45,564 nt of DNA, taken from NCBI GenBank assembly GCA_050330095.1, contig JBHJOC010000032.1, positions 1 through 45,564 on the forward strand, given 5' to 3'. Source of the stretch: JBCBWG01 sp036804185. GTDB taxonomy: Bacteria > Pseudomonadota > Alphaproteobacteria > Rhizobiales > Hyphomicrobiaceae. Position 1 is the first letter of the stretch, and each line of letters opens with the position of its first letter. The position numbers and the translations under genes are program-made. Positions 16,904 to 24,757 of the stretch are shown here, in pieces. Under the pieces are notes generated by a model. That model ran no database searches. It was not told where the DNA came from and worked only from the letters and a program-made list of their open reading frames with translations.

Positions 16904-18208
16904 ATGAGCATGTTTCAGGGCCAGCGCGTGACCACCCTCGGGGATTGCACCGCCCGCCGTGTCGCGGTGCGACCCGCCGCCCGTTTGGTTGCGAGGCTTC
17001 TCATTGTGTTCGCCAGTGCGACGATCGCTAGCATCGAGGTGGTCAATCTCGGCGACATCAATCTTGGCTCAGGGGCGCGGGCCCAGGGTATCGAGCTCTG
17101 CGGAGAGGCAGCATTTGCGCGCGTCGTCGATGACACCGCTGAAATGCTCAGAAAGCAGGCCCAACTGGTCGAGCCGTTCATCCTAGGCGAGATTGAACGC
17201 CTGACGGCTCCGCCATCGAACTTGGGCCGCCCCGAAGCTGAAGGGCGGATCGAGTCCCGCTTGAAATCGGCCGACATCGAGCGGTTGGACGCGCGGATCG
17301 GGCGCAATCTTGAGGAGTTCGACACAGCCAGCGATCCGCAGGGCCAAGGTGCCTCGTGCGAGCGCTTGGAGCGGTTGCGAACGCTCGCAGCGGCGCTCGA
17401 GCGCGATACCGCCTCCAAGGCACAGCTGATGCTGGCAGCGCTGCGGACGCCTGTCGAACAAGCGCGGCCTGGGGGCACTGGACGCGCCGGCGAGCGCGAA
17501 CAGAACTCTGCCAGTCTGCCGCATAGCGCTGCTCCCGTAGAGCGCCAAGGGCGTTCCGCTCAGCCAGCGGAGGTTGCGCCCTCCAGCGACCGCGCCTCCG
17601 ATGATCGGGTTGCGCGCGTGCCGCCGCTGCCACAGCCGCAGGCAGCCGGTCCTTCATGGACGACGGAAACGGTCGAACGGCCCCAAGACTCAGTCGTTGG
17701 CGACGCGCAGTTGCCGAGGGAAAGGCCCGTTCTCAGTCGCGAGGACTTGCGGCTTGCGGGTAAGGGGGTTTTCGGCACCTTCAGCGCCGAGCTTGCTGCT
17801 GCGATTGATTACGCAATTTCAACCTACGGTCGGCCCGACGGCTATATCGTTGGCAGCGAAGGCGGCGGAGCACTCATCGCCGGGGTCCGTTATGGAGGGG
17901 GCACGCTCACGCTGGCGACCGGCGAGCAGCGCCCGATCTATTGGCAGGGACCGTCGATCGGGTACGACTTCGGACTGTCGGGCTCACAGGTGATGTTTCT
18001 CGTCTACAATGCGACATCCGGCGAGGGCGTGCGTGGGCGGTTTCCAGGGGTCGAAGGTGCCGCGTACATCGTTGGCGGGGTCGGCCTCACCGTGATGCGC
18101 CGGGGCGACGTGACGGTGGTGCCGATCCGCACGGGGCTCGGGCTGCGCGTGACCGCGAACATCGGTTACCTGAACTTTTCCACGCGGCAACGGTTCAACC
18201 CGTTCTGA
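16904..18208 (+). CDS. EipA-family (DUF1134) envelope protein with long N-terminal extension
   Basis: A 434-residue exported protein. The hydrophobic segment 28-45 followed by G-A-R-A-Q-G near 57-62 is a signal sequence. Residues 65-185 are helical and charged, with spaced Cys (66, 152), and residues 190-275 are Pro/Ala/Ser-rich linker. The C-terminal domain (about 280-427) matches EipA/DUF1134: Y-G-R-P-D-G-Y-I-V-G, G-V-R-Y-G-G-G-T-L, Y-W-Q-G-P-S-I-G-Y-D-F-G and a final V-T-A-N-I-G-Y-L. EipA is known from Brucella as a periplasmic protein needed for envelope integrity and is only about 200 residues long, so the first half here is extra. The start is uncertain: ATG 16904 has a distant AGGA, and the frame is open back to 16775. 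Confidence 0.85.
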   Translation: MSMFQGQRVTTLGDCTARRVAVRPAARLVARLLIVFASATIASIEVVNLGDINLGSGARAQGIELCGEAAFARVVDDTAEMLRKQAQLVEPFILGEIERLTAPPSNLGRPEAEGRIESRLKSADIERLDARIGRNLEEFDTASDPQGQGASCERLERLRTLAAALERDTASKAQLMLAALRTPVEQARPGGTGRAGEREQNSASLPHSAAPVERQGRSAQPAEVAPSSDRASDDRVARVPPLPQPQAAGPSWTTETVERPQDSVVGDAQLPRERPVLSREDLRLAGKGVFGTFSAELAAAIDYAISTYGRPDGYIVGSEGGGALIAGVRYGGGTLTLATGEQRPIYWQGPSIGYDFGLSGSQVMFLVYNATSGEGVRGRFPGVEGAAYIVGGVGLTVMRRGDVTVVPIRTGLGLRVTANIGYLNFSTRQRFNPF

Positions 18209-18246
18209 CACGCGAACGTCCGAGTTCAAACCCACCGGCAAGGCCA

Positions 18247-18600
18247 TCAACGCATGGGTTTGCACGGGCGCCCGTCGACGACGCACTCGAATCCGCCGCT
18301 GTCTCTGCGAGTGCAGCGCTCGGTCTTGGACCGGGCGTTGCGCCAGAGCCCCCAATGGTTGCCATATTCCCAGGCGGTAAATCCTGACCAATCTCGCACA
18401 GCGGCCGTGAGAGCTGATTTCTGTGTTGGTCCGCTGCCACTGCCGGTATGCCAGTGGGCTACCATACAGATGAGGCGGCCTTCTCGCCTCAGCTCGTGGA
18501 GACCGACGAGGGCGCCATCGACATTCTGAGATGCCGAGGCTGTAGAACCTGCGATGAGACACAGCGCAACAGTCGTAGTCGCCAAGTTGGAACGGGTCAT
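18247..18600 (-). CDS. Small secreted protein, conserved-looking, unknown function
   Basis: A 117-residue protein with a clean signal peptide (M-T-R-S-N-L-A-T-T-T-V-A-L-C-L-I-A-G-S-T, cleavage near A-S-A-S). The mature part starts after about residue 25. It contains H-W-H-T-G-S-G-S-G near 50, a D-W-S-G-F-T-A-W-E-Y-G-N-H-W-G aromatic block and four Cys-bearing positions toward the end (R-C-T-R, F-E-C, R-P-C-K-P). The W-S-G-F-T-A-W-E-Y-G block recurs in small alphaproteobacterial periplasmic proteins that I recall only as hypothetical. Cysteines suggest a disulphide. It is convergent with the EipA-like gene, 38 nt away. No function is proposed. Confidence 0.68.
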   Translation of the reverse strand: MTRSNLATTTVALCLIAGSTASASQNVDGALVGLHELRREGRLICMVAHWHTGSGSGPTQKSALTAAVRDWSGFTAWEYGNHWGLWRNARSKTERCTRRDSGGFECVVDGRPCKPMR

Positions 18601-18814
18601 GGGCGCAGCTCAGGCAAAGTGGGTGGGTGGCTTGTGAAAGGTACTGCTTCGCAACGCTTTCCCAGCGCGGAATGCACCGATCGCCCCATAATAAAATGCG
18701 ACGTGTTCTCCGCGTGACAGGCGCTGTTGCCCTGATGACCAACCCTGCCCACGCCCAGGATCAATCGACGCGGGCAGCCCGCTCGAGCAGCGCTTCGCAG
18801 GGTGTGAAATTTCT

Positions 18815-19264
18815 TCAGCCGGCAGCGCGCAGCAAACGTTCCAGAGCCGCCCGCATCTGGGGCTCGATCGGGCAAGGCCTCATCGTCGCCCGATCGACGA
18901 AAACGTGCCAGAAGTAGCCGTCGGCCCGAGCGATCTGCTCGCCAGGCGCGAATAGCCCGAGATCATAGCGCACCGAACTGGTGCCGAGGTGGCCGACCGC
19001 AAGGCCGGCCTCGATATCGTCAGGATACGAAAACGAGCGATGGAACCGGCAGTTGGTCTCGACTGCAATCCCGATTACGCGGCCTGCATGAATGTCAAGG
19101 CCTCCCGGATCGATCAGATACCGATTAATCGCCGTGTCGAAATACGAGTAGTAGACCACGTTATTCACGTGGCCGTAGAGGTCGTTGTCCATCCAGCGGG
19201 TCGGGATGGCGCGGAAATGGGCGAAGGCTTCGCGAGAGGCGGCAGGCTTGCGCTGCAGCGTCAT
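18815..19264 (-). CDS. Acyl-CoA thioesterase (4-hydroxybenzoyl-CoA thioesterase fold)
   Basis: A 149-residue hotdog-fold protein. The N-terminal F-R-A-I-P-T-R-W-M-D-N-D-L-Y-G-H-V-N-N-V-V-Y carries the YbgC/FcbC-type active-site pattern D-x-D-x-x-G-H-V-N-N. The downstream I-A-V-E-T-N-C-R-F-H-R-S and V-G-H-L-G-T-S-S-V-R-Y strands complete the sheet. It should hydrolyse an acyl-CoA or acyl-ACP thioester in the cytoplasm; the acyl group is unknown. The ATG overlaps the ridA stop as ATGA (19261-19264), so it is translated by re-initiation from ridA. The pair may remove reactive by-products, but this is inference. Confidence 0.9.
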   Translation of the reverse strand: MTLQRKPAASREAFAHFRAIPTRWMDNDLYGHVNNVVYYSYFDTAINRYLIDPGGLDIHAGRVIGIAVETNCRFHRSFSYPDDIEAGLAVGHLGTSSVRYDLGLFAPGEQIARADGYFWHVFVDRATMRPCPIEPQMRAALERLLRAAG

Positions 19265-19608
19265 TTAACTGCCGTCACCTGAATTTCGACAAGCATGCGC
19301 GGGTCGGCAAGCTTTGCTTCGATGCAGGCCCGGACAGGAAGATTTTCACCACCCGTCCAAGCGGTCCAGGCCGCGTTCATGCTGTCACGATGGCGGATGT
19401 CCGTAACCCAGATGGTCGCGGACACGATCTTGGATTTGTGCGTGCCGCACAGCGACAGCAGGCGGTCGATCTCGCGCAGGATCTGCTCGGTCTGGCCTTT
19501 CGCATCCTGACTGATGTCGTCAGCAACAAGACCAGCCGTGAAAACGAAACCGTTGGCCTCGACGGCCTTGTTGAAGATTGCGCTCGGCTCGTGTCGAATG
19601 ATGGTCAT
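19261..19608 (-). CDS. RidA-family enamine/imine deaminase
   Basis: A 115-residue RidA/YjgF/YER057c-like protein. The start is ATG 19608 (M-T-I-I-R-H-E-P-S-A-I-F). The expected strands are visible: F-V-F-T-A-G-L-V-A-D-D near 25, an L-L-S-L-C-G helix, and the C-terminal P-V-R-A-C-I-E-A with the conserved arginine that contacts the imine substrate, then V-E-I-Q-V-T-A-V. RidA enzymes hydrolyse 2-aminoacrylate and related imines made by PLP enzymes. The second position N-x-P typical of RidA itself is not obvious, so a RidA-like subfamily is likely. It overlaps the following thioesterase start by 4 nt. The SD (AGGAAG) is 10 nt upstream. Confidence 0.9.
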   Translation of the reverse strand: MTIIRHEPSAIFNKAVEANGFVFTAGLVADDISQDAKGQTEQILREIDRLLSLCGTHKSKIVSATIWVTDIRHRDSMNAAWTAWTGGENLPVRACIEAKLADPRMLVEIQVTAVK

Positions 19609-19895
19609 CTTGGAGAGACTTCCTGCGGTTAGCGTTATACGACCTTCTCTAAGCCGAATGCGCTCGCACGTGAAGCACGAACCACCATGGCCAATCGCCC
19701 GGCAGGCCTCGCCATCATCGCCCGCTCCACGTTCTGCTGCGGCGCCTGCCTTTGTCTGCGGAGTGCTGATGCAAGGCGCTTGCGCCGGGTCGCACGCCTC
19801 GTGAGGTCCGTGAGGCGCGCCGGCCACGTCAGGTAACAGGTCGGCACTTGCTCGTCTTGGCCGTTCCGCAGCGGCACCGCAGGCCCGCGACCTGG

Positions 19896-20600
19896 TTAGC
19901 GTGTCGACGCGGGCAGGCTGTCGAGGTCAGAGATGTACCACTGGCTTGCCTCCACGATCGCGGGATTCTCGCCATTGGCATAGATCCAGGAATCGACCGC
20001 CCACGTCTCGCCAGTCGACGTCTCGTGAAGGACGGCGGTCCAGTGAGTCCAGCCAGCAATGCCGTTGAGATAATTCTCCTTCGCGAACGGGACACCGACG
20101 GTGTGGTGCCTCAAGAATCCGTTGCTCGCGATCACGTTGAGATAGCTCGTCGTGTTCGTCGCTTCGTCAACGCAGTCCTGCTGTGTCGGATCACCTGACC
20201 CCGCAAAGTCCATTCCCGCCCGGTCGGCCGAGGTGCCGATCTTCATACCGACATAACGTTCGATCCAACCAATCGCATAGGCGACGGCACGGCGCTCCTC
20301 GGCCGGTGTATCCGCGCGCCGCGTCTTATCCATGAGCGACTTTATTTCTGCGAGGGTGGCGGCATCAAACCGCACGCGGGTCTTCTTCTGGCAACCGTAG
20401 GCATGGCAGACGTGGACCACGTTCCCAGTCGGCTGCGGCACCTTGAAGGTCGCGTAATGGAGTGTCTGGCTCTCGAACGGCTTGTGCGTGCACGCCGCTG
20501 CGGCAAGCCCGAGCACCAGGATCGCCGACGACGACGCACCCTTGGTCAGGACACGGCGCAGCACGCGAGCCCGTGGCTCCGTCTTGTCTGCGCTCCCCAT
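19896..20600 (-). CDS. Lipoprotein with Cys-His-Asp (transglutaminase-like) pattern
   Basis: A 234-residue lipoprotein precursor. A basic N-region (R-A-R-V-L-R-R) and the hydrophobic S-A-I-L-V-L-G-L-A-A-A-A-C end at C37 with T-H-K following, a plausible though not ideal lipobox. The mature domain has C143 in Q-Q-D-C-V-D-E-A, H186 in G-W-T-H-W-T-A-V-L and D203 in W-A-V-D-S-W, the order and spacing expected of transglutaminase-like cysteine peptidases. I recognise no specific family, and catalysis is inferred from this triad alone. Two further Cys (65, 70) form a C-x4-C pair before it. The start is ATG 20600 because the upstream GTG 20642 gives no better N-region. It is divergent from trmFO. 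Confidence 0.72.
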   Translation of the reverse strand: MGSADKTEPRARVLRRVLTKGASSSAILVLGLAAAACTHKPFESQTLHYATFKVPQPTGNVVHVCHAYGCQKKTRVRFDAATLAEIKSLMDKTRRADTPAEERRAVAYAIGWIERYVGMKIGTSADRAGMDFAGSGDPTQQDCVDEATNTTSYLNVIASNGFLRHHTVGVPFAKENYLNGIAGWTHWTAVLHETSTGETWAVDSWIYANGENPAIVEASQWYISDLDSLPASTR

Positions 20601-20799
20601 TGCTCCAAACCTGCTGCTGTCCACCGTCGCTGCAGACCTCACCGATTCGGGCGCCGACGGAACCTTATTTCCTCAGTCCGAGCCCAAGGTTCCGGTGTGC
20701 TATGTTCGCGGGGCCACGGCTTGGAACCGTACCGTCGCAGCGGTTGGCCCGTGGTCCAAGGCCAACGGAGGCTTTGGAAGGCGACCACAACCGCTTTAT

Positions 20800-22239
20800 A
20801 TGTTGACCATGACCAAGACACCTCCATCGACCCGACAGCTCCACGTCATCGGCGGCGGCCTCGCCGGCTCGGAAGCCGCCTGGCAAGCCGCTGAGGCCGG
20901 CGTCTCCGTCGTGCTCCACGAAATGCGGCCAGTCCGCCAGACCGAGGCGCACCACACAGAGGGTCTCGCTGAACTCGTCTGCTCGAACTCGTTTCGTTCA
21001 GACGATGCCGAGACCAATGCCGTCGGCGTCCTGCACGAAGAGCTGAGGCGCTGCGGTTCGCTGATCCTGTCGGCGGGAGACCAGACCAAATTGCCTGCCG
21101 GCGGTGCTCTCGCAGTCGACCGGGTGGCGTTCTCGGACATGGTTACCGAGCGGCTCAGGTCTCACCCGATGATCGACATTCGCCGCGAGGAGATCACAGG
21201 CCTTCCTCCGGCGGAGTGGGCCTCGACCATCATCGCGACTGGGCCACTGACGTCACCTGCCTTGGGTTCAGCGATCCAAGAGCTGACCGGCGTGGACCAA
21301 CTCGCATTCTTCGACGCCATTGCGCCGATCGTTCACGCCGACACGATCGACTTTGCCAAAGCCTGGAAACAATCTCGGTACGACAAGGCGGGCCCAGGCG
21401 GCACGGGCGCCGACTATATCAATTGCCCGCTCGACCGAGACGTCTACGACGCCTTCATCGACGCTTTGCTCGATGGCGAGAAGACCTCGTTCAAGGACTG
21501 GGAAGCCTCGACGCCCTACTTCGATGGCTGCCTGCCGATCGAGGTAATGGCGGAACGCGGCCGCGATACGCTGCGGTTCGGCCCGATGAAGCCCGTCGGG
21601 TTGACCAATCCCCATGCCGGTGGCCAGCAACCCTGGGCGGTTGTTCAACTTCGCCAAGACAATGCCCTCGGCACGCTATGGAACATGGTCGGGTTTCAGA
21701 CCAAGTTGAAATACGCTGAGCAAGTCCGGATTTTCAGGATGATCCCGGGCCTTGAGACCGCTGAGTTCGCGCGGCTCGGCGGACTGCATCGCAACACGTT
21801 TCTCAACTCCCCGCTGCTGCTGGATGGCACGTTGCGACTCAAGGCCCGGCCAAGCCTGAGGTTTGCCGGCCAGATCACGGGCGTCGAAGGCTACGTCGAG
21901 AGTGCGGCGTGTGGGCTGATGGCAGGCCGTTTCGCAGCAGCCGAACTCCTCGGCCTGCCGATCGTCCCGCCACCGGCGACAACGGCGCTTGGCGCGCTTC
22001 TCGGTCATATCACCGGCGGACATATTTTGGATGAAGGCGGCCAGGGTCCACGCTCCTTCCAGCCGATGAACATCAACTTCGGCCTGATGCCGCCCATGGA
22101 GGCGCCGACGCGTGGTGCGGATGGGCGAAGGCTGCGCGGCAAGGACCGCACATTCGAGAAAAAGCGCCTGATGGCCCGGCGTGCCCTTCACGATCTCGAA
22201 ACCTGGCTGTGCGAACACCCTCGGCAGGCGGTCGCATGA
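20800..22239 (+). CDS. trmFO: TrmFO, folate/FAD-dependent tRNA(uracil-54-C5)-methyltransferase
   Basis: The 479-residue enzyme makes ribothymidine-54 in the T-loop of tRNAs, using methylenetetrahydrofolate as carbon source and FADH2 as reductant, in the cytoplasm. The FAD-binding G-G-G-L-A-G-S-E-A lies at 18-26. The conserved cysteines are present as C61 (L-V-C-S-N-S-F-R) and another in F-D-G-C-L-P-I-E. The C-terminal half includes G-G-Q-Q-P-W-A-V-V-Q-L-R, F-Q-T-K-L-K and G-V-E-G-Y-V-E-S. Length and order match the family. ATG 20800 and ATG 20809 are both possible; neither has a well spaced Shine-Dalgarno. It is divergent from the lipoprotein and followed by the PP-loop gene after 96 nt. Confidence 0.95.
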   Translation: MLTMTKTPPSTRQLHVIGGGLAGSEAAWQAAEAGVSVVLHEMRPVRQTEAHHTEGLAELVCSNSFRSDDAETNAVGVLHEELRRCGSLILSAGDQTKLPAGGALAVDRVAFSDMVTERLRSHPMIDIRREEITGLPPAEWASTIIATGPLTSPALGSAIQELTGVDQLAFFDAIAPIVHADTIDFAKAWKQSRYDKAGPGGTGADYINCPLDRDVYDAFIDALLDGEKTSFKDWEASTPYFDGCLPIEVMAERGRDTLRFGPMKPVGLTNPHAGGQQPWAVVQLRQDNALGTLWNMVGFQTKLKYAEQVRIFRMIPGLETAEFARLGGLHRNTFLNSPLLLDGTLRLKARPSLRFAGQITGVEGYVESAACGLMAGRFAAAELLGLPIVPPPATTALGALLGHITGGHILDEGGQGPRSFQPMNINFGLMPPMEAPTRGADGRRLRGKDRTFEKKRLMARRALHDLETWLCEHPRQAVA

Positions 22240-22271
22240 GCGGCCGGGCAAGTCCGGCATGCGACAGGCCA

Positions 22272-22306
22272 CGCGCCTCAAGCGCCGAGCCAGCTTGAGG
22301 GGCGCG
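22272..22306. repeat. Strong stem-loop before the PP-loop gene
   Basis: CCTCAAGC (22276-22283) pairs perfectly with GCTTGAGG (22293-22300) around a 9-nt loop. CGCG (22272-22275) pairs with CGCG (22303-22306) past a 2-nt bulge. The structure sits 30 nt before the ATG at 22336, within the 96-nt trmFO-downstream gap. It may terminate trmFO transcripts or control the next gene; no T-run follows, so neither is settled. Confidence 0.6.
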
Positions 22307-22335
22307 CCAAGCAGCAGGCGCTGCATGAGGACCGC

Positions 22336-23733
22336 ATGGGCCAGATCGTCCAAGCTGCTGGCATAATCATGATTGCGGCGGCGTGGGTCATGGCCCAAAT
22401 CCCAGGCTGGCTCGCTTTGGGTCTTTTGGTCCTCGGCCTCGTCATCCCGTTCGGTCTTGCAAGGCACAGGGACAAAACCAGGCGCTGGCGTGGCCGTAAG
22501 CCCCATGCGGGTGAGCTCGTTCACGTCGACCCGCGGATGGCCGTTCGTCCCACCATTCTTGGCCACAGGCCCCCTGATGGTTACCGGCTTGCAAGCCTCT
22601 ATTTCGGTACGGGCCTCATCGACAGGACGGGCGTCCTGGATCACGGGTTCAGGGTCCGCGTGATCGACCCGATCCCAGACATGACGCAACCCAGCCCGAC
22701 CGCGGACTTTGCGGACATCTGCGACGAGCGAGGTCGCCAGATTGTGCGCGAGGCGCGCAGACGGAACGTCCCGATCCATTTGCTTTGGTCGGGCGGTCTC
22801 GATTCGACCACCGCATGCATTGCCATGCTCAAGGCCCTCGGAGGTGATACCGCGCGCCTCATCGTCTATTTCAACAAGGCCTCGATTAGCGAATATCCGA
22901 CGTTCTTCGACGCTCACATCAAGGGCAAGCTCAGTCGCAGGCGGCTCAGCTCGATCAGCTCCGCGTTCGACGGCAAGTCGATCGTCGTGACTGGCGAGCA
23001 CGGCGACCAACTCTTCGGCAGCGCCAAGGCCATCGCAATACCGACGCGGTCCTCGGCCTTTCCTCAGCGGCCGACCTTCGAAGAAGTGCTGAGGCGTCCG
23101 TGGCAGGACGGACTGCTCGTCGAATTAAGCCGCACGCTTGCCTCTCGTCAGCGCGCAGAGCTTGCCTTTGGCTATCTCGCCGGCCAGATCGAACGTGCGC
23201 CGGTCCCCATTCCCGATCTTTTCACCTGCTATTGGTGGCTCAATTTCTCGCTCAAGTGGCAAGCCGTCAGCTTGCGCATGAAGGCCGCCGCACCCGGTCT
23301 TGACCTCGCGACATTCGAGCGGACGACGGCACACTTTTTCCGCAGCGAGGCATTTCAACGGTGGGCGATGGCGCATGCAGGGAAGGGCGTGCGCGATGGT
23401 TGGCAGAGCTACAAGTGGCCGGCGCGAGACTACATCTCAGCGTTCACGGGCGACCCAGCCTATGCTGAAACCAAGCTGAAGGTGCCTTCGCTCAAGGGTC
23501 TTATCCGTGGTCGCGCGTCGAGCATGGCATGGGCCATGGACGCGCGTGGCACGATCTTTCTGGAGCCGATCGACCGCAGCCTGCAGCAGGCGCAGCATTT
23601 CGAGCTCGGCATCGACGTCGACTTCAGAAGGGGAGCCAGCCGCAACGACGGCGAACCTACATCGCGGCAGCAACCCGCTTTCTGCACAGACCGTGAACAG
23701 CCGCTATGGGACGACATGGGCGACGGGGAATAG
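22336..23733 (+). CDS. Membrane-anchored asparagine-synthetase-like PP-loop ATPase
   Basis: A 465-residue protein. ATG 22336 has GAGGA 4-5 nt upstream, so the N-terminal hydrophobic hairpin (about 5-42, with P-G-W between two helices) is truly part of it. Basic residues R-H-R-D-K-T-R-R-W-R-G-R-K follow, suggesting a cytoplasmic body. The PP-loop S-G-G-L-D-S is at 152-157 and G-E-H-G-D-Q-L-F-G-S at 220-229, matching the ATP- and aspartate-adenylating motifs of asparagine synthase B. There is no N-terminal glutaminase domain, so an amide donor is lacking and the substrate is unknown. Such domains adenylate a carboxyl group or amide to activate it. It follows trmFO by 96 nt on the same strand. 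The C-terminal 30 residues are polar and low-complexity. Confidence 0.75.
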   Translation: MGQIVQAAGIIMIAAAWVMAQIPGWLALGLLVLGLVIPFGLARHRDKTRRWRGRKPHAGELVHVDPRMAVRPTILGHRPPDGYRLASLYFGTGLIDRTGVLDHGFRVRVIDPIPDMTQPSPTADFADICDERGRQIVREARRRNVPIHLLWSGGLDSTTACIAMLKALGGDTARLIVYFNKASISEYPTFFDAHIKGKLSRRRLSSISSAFDGKSIVVTGEHGDQLFGSAKAIAIPTRSSAFPQRPTFEEVLRRPWQDGLLVELSRTLASRQRAELAFGYLAGQIERAPVPIPDLFTCYWWLNFSLKWQAVSLRMKAAAPGLDLATFERTTAHFFRSEAFQRWAMAHAGKGVRDGWQSYKWPARDYISAFTGDPAYAETKLKVPSLKGLIRGRASSMAWAMDARGTIFLEPIDRSLQQAQHFELGIDVDFRRGASRNDGEPTSRQQPAFCTDREQPLWDDMGDGE

Positions 23734-23793
23734 CCGGCGAACACCAAGCTTACCGGGGCTGTTGCGCCGTTCCGGCGTTGTCCTGCGGACCGA

Positions 23794-24672
23794 TCAACCC
23801 GCCAACACGCGCTGAAGCGCAGCTGCAAACTCGGTCGGGCGTTCGTACATCACCCAATGGCCGGCATCCTCGACGATCTCAGCGACGAGTTCAGGATGGC
23901 TCCGCCGGATGACGTCGAGACATGCTTCGACGTTCGGGTGTGCGATCACGTCTTGGCGGCCCCACACCGCGCGAACCGGTACGATCACATCCTCGAGCCC
24001 ACGGGCCACGCCATCGGTTGCAGCGAACTTCCGCGACTTGAACCTCGCTTGCGCGACGTTCTGCTGTTGCAGCGTGATCGCAAGATCATCGATCCGCTCG
24101 CGGCGATGAAACATCAGGATCTCGAGAACGCGCCGGTGGACCGCGCGCCGCTCGGGCTCACGCATCGTTGAGTGCTCCTTCGGGAACTCCTCGAGGGGCG
24201 GCCTCGGAATGCCAAGTGCCGAAGTGCCAACGATGGTGAAGCTTGCGATGTGCCCACCAAGCAGACCGGCCGCGTACGTCCCGACATGCGCACCGAATGA
24301 GAATCCCACAAGGTCTGCGCGCGCCGCATGAGGGATCAGCTCCCGAAGACCGGCTGCGACGGCTTCGGCAGCAGATTGCGGTGTCGGCTCACCCGCTGGC
24401 ATGGCACTCTCGCCCAGCCCGGGCAGATCGGCGGCCCAGACGTCTCTGTCGGCACGAAGCAAAGGGATCACCCGCACCCAGTGCGTCCATGAACCAGAGC
24501 CGCCATGCAGCAGAATCACCGTACGTCGCGCGCGCTCACTGCCAGCTGCGGCCGCCGGCCAGCGCCGCCAGACCATCGCGCCATGACCGCATGGCGTCTC
24601 TAGACGGTCTGACAGCGATTCCAAGGCGCGAACATCGTGGAGCGCTTCAACTGCGGTTGTCTTGGTTTGCAT
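23794..24672 (-). CDS. Alpha/beta hydrolase
   Basis: A 292-residue hydrolase with the canonical order. The oxyanion loop L-L-H-G-G-S-G is at 54-60, the nucleophile S125 in G-F-S-F-G-A, a probable acidic residue in W-G-R-Q-D-V near 240, and catalytic H272 in D-A-G-H-W-V. The cap region (about 145-215) is helical and basic. It could act on esters, lactones or C-C bonds; the substrate is not visible. The start at ATG 24672 is chosen because upstream codons are Arg-rich and would overlap the divergent amidohydrolase promoter; the SD is weak. It is convergent with the PP-loop gene (60 nt) and divergent from the M20 amidohydrolase. Confidence 0.88.
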   Translation of the reverse strand: MQTKTTAVEALHDVRALESLSDRLETPCGHGAMVWRRWPAAAAGSERARRTVILLHGGSGSWTHWVRVIPLLRADRDVWAADLPGLGESAMPAGEPTPQSAAEAVAAGLRELIPHAARADLVGFSFGAHVGTYAAGLLGGHIASFTIVGTSALGIPRPPLEEFPKEHSTMREPERRAVHRRVLEILMFHRRERIDDLAITLQQQNVAQARFKSRKFAATDGVARGLEDVIVPVRAVWGRQDVIAHPNVEACLDVIRRSHPELVAEIVEDAGHWVMYERPTEFAAALQRVLAG

Positions 24673-24757
24673 CCAGCGGGTTCCGTGCGGCTTGAATGGA
24701 CGCAGGTGCCGGTACAGAGTTTTCAGAAGCCAAGCAATCCATGTAGGAGCAGACCTG

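Noticed and set aside
21676..23010. Long antisense frame across trmFO and the PP-loop gene
   Set aside because: Opposite frames match clear TrmFO and PP-loop motifs; the antisense product has no fold-like pattern.
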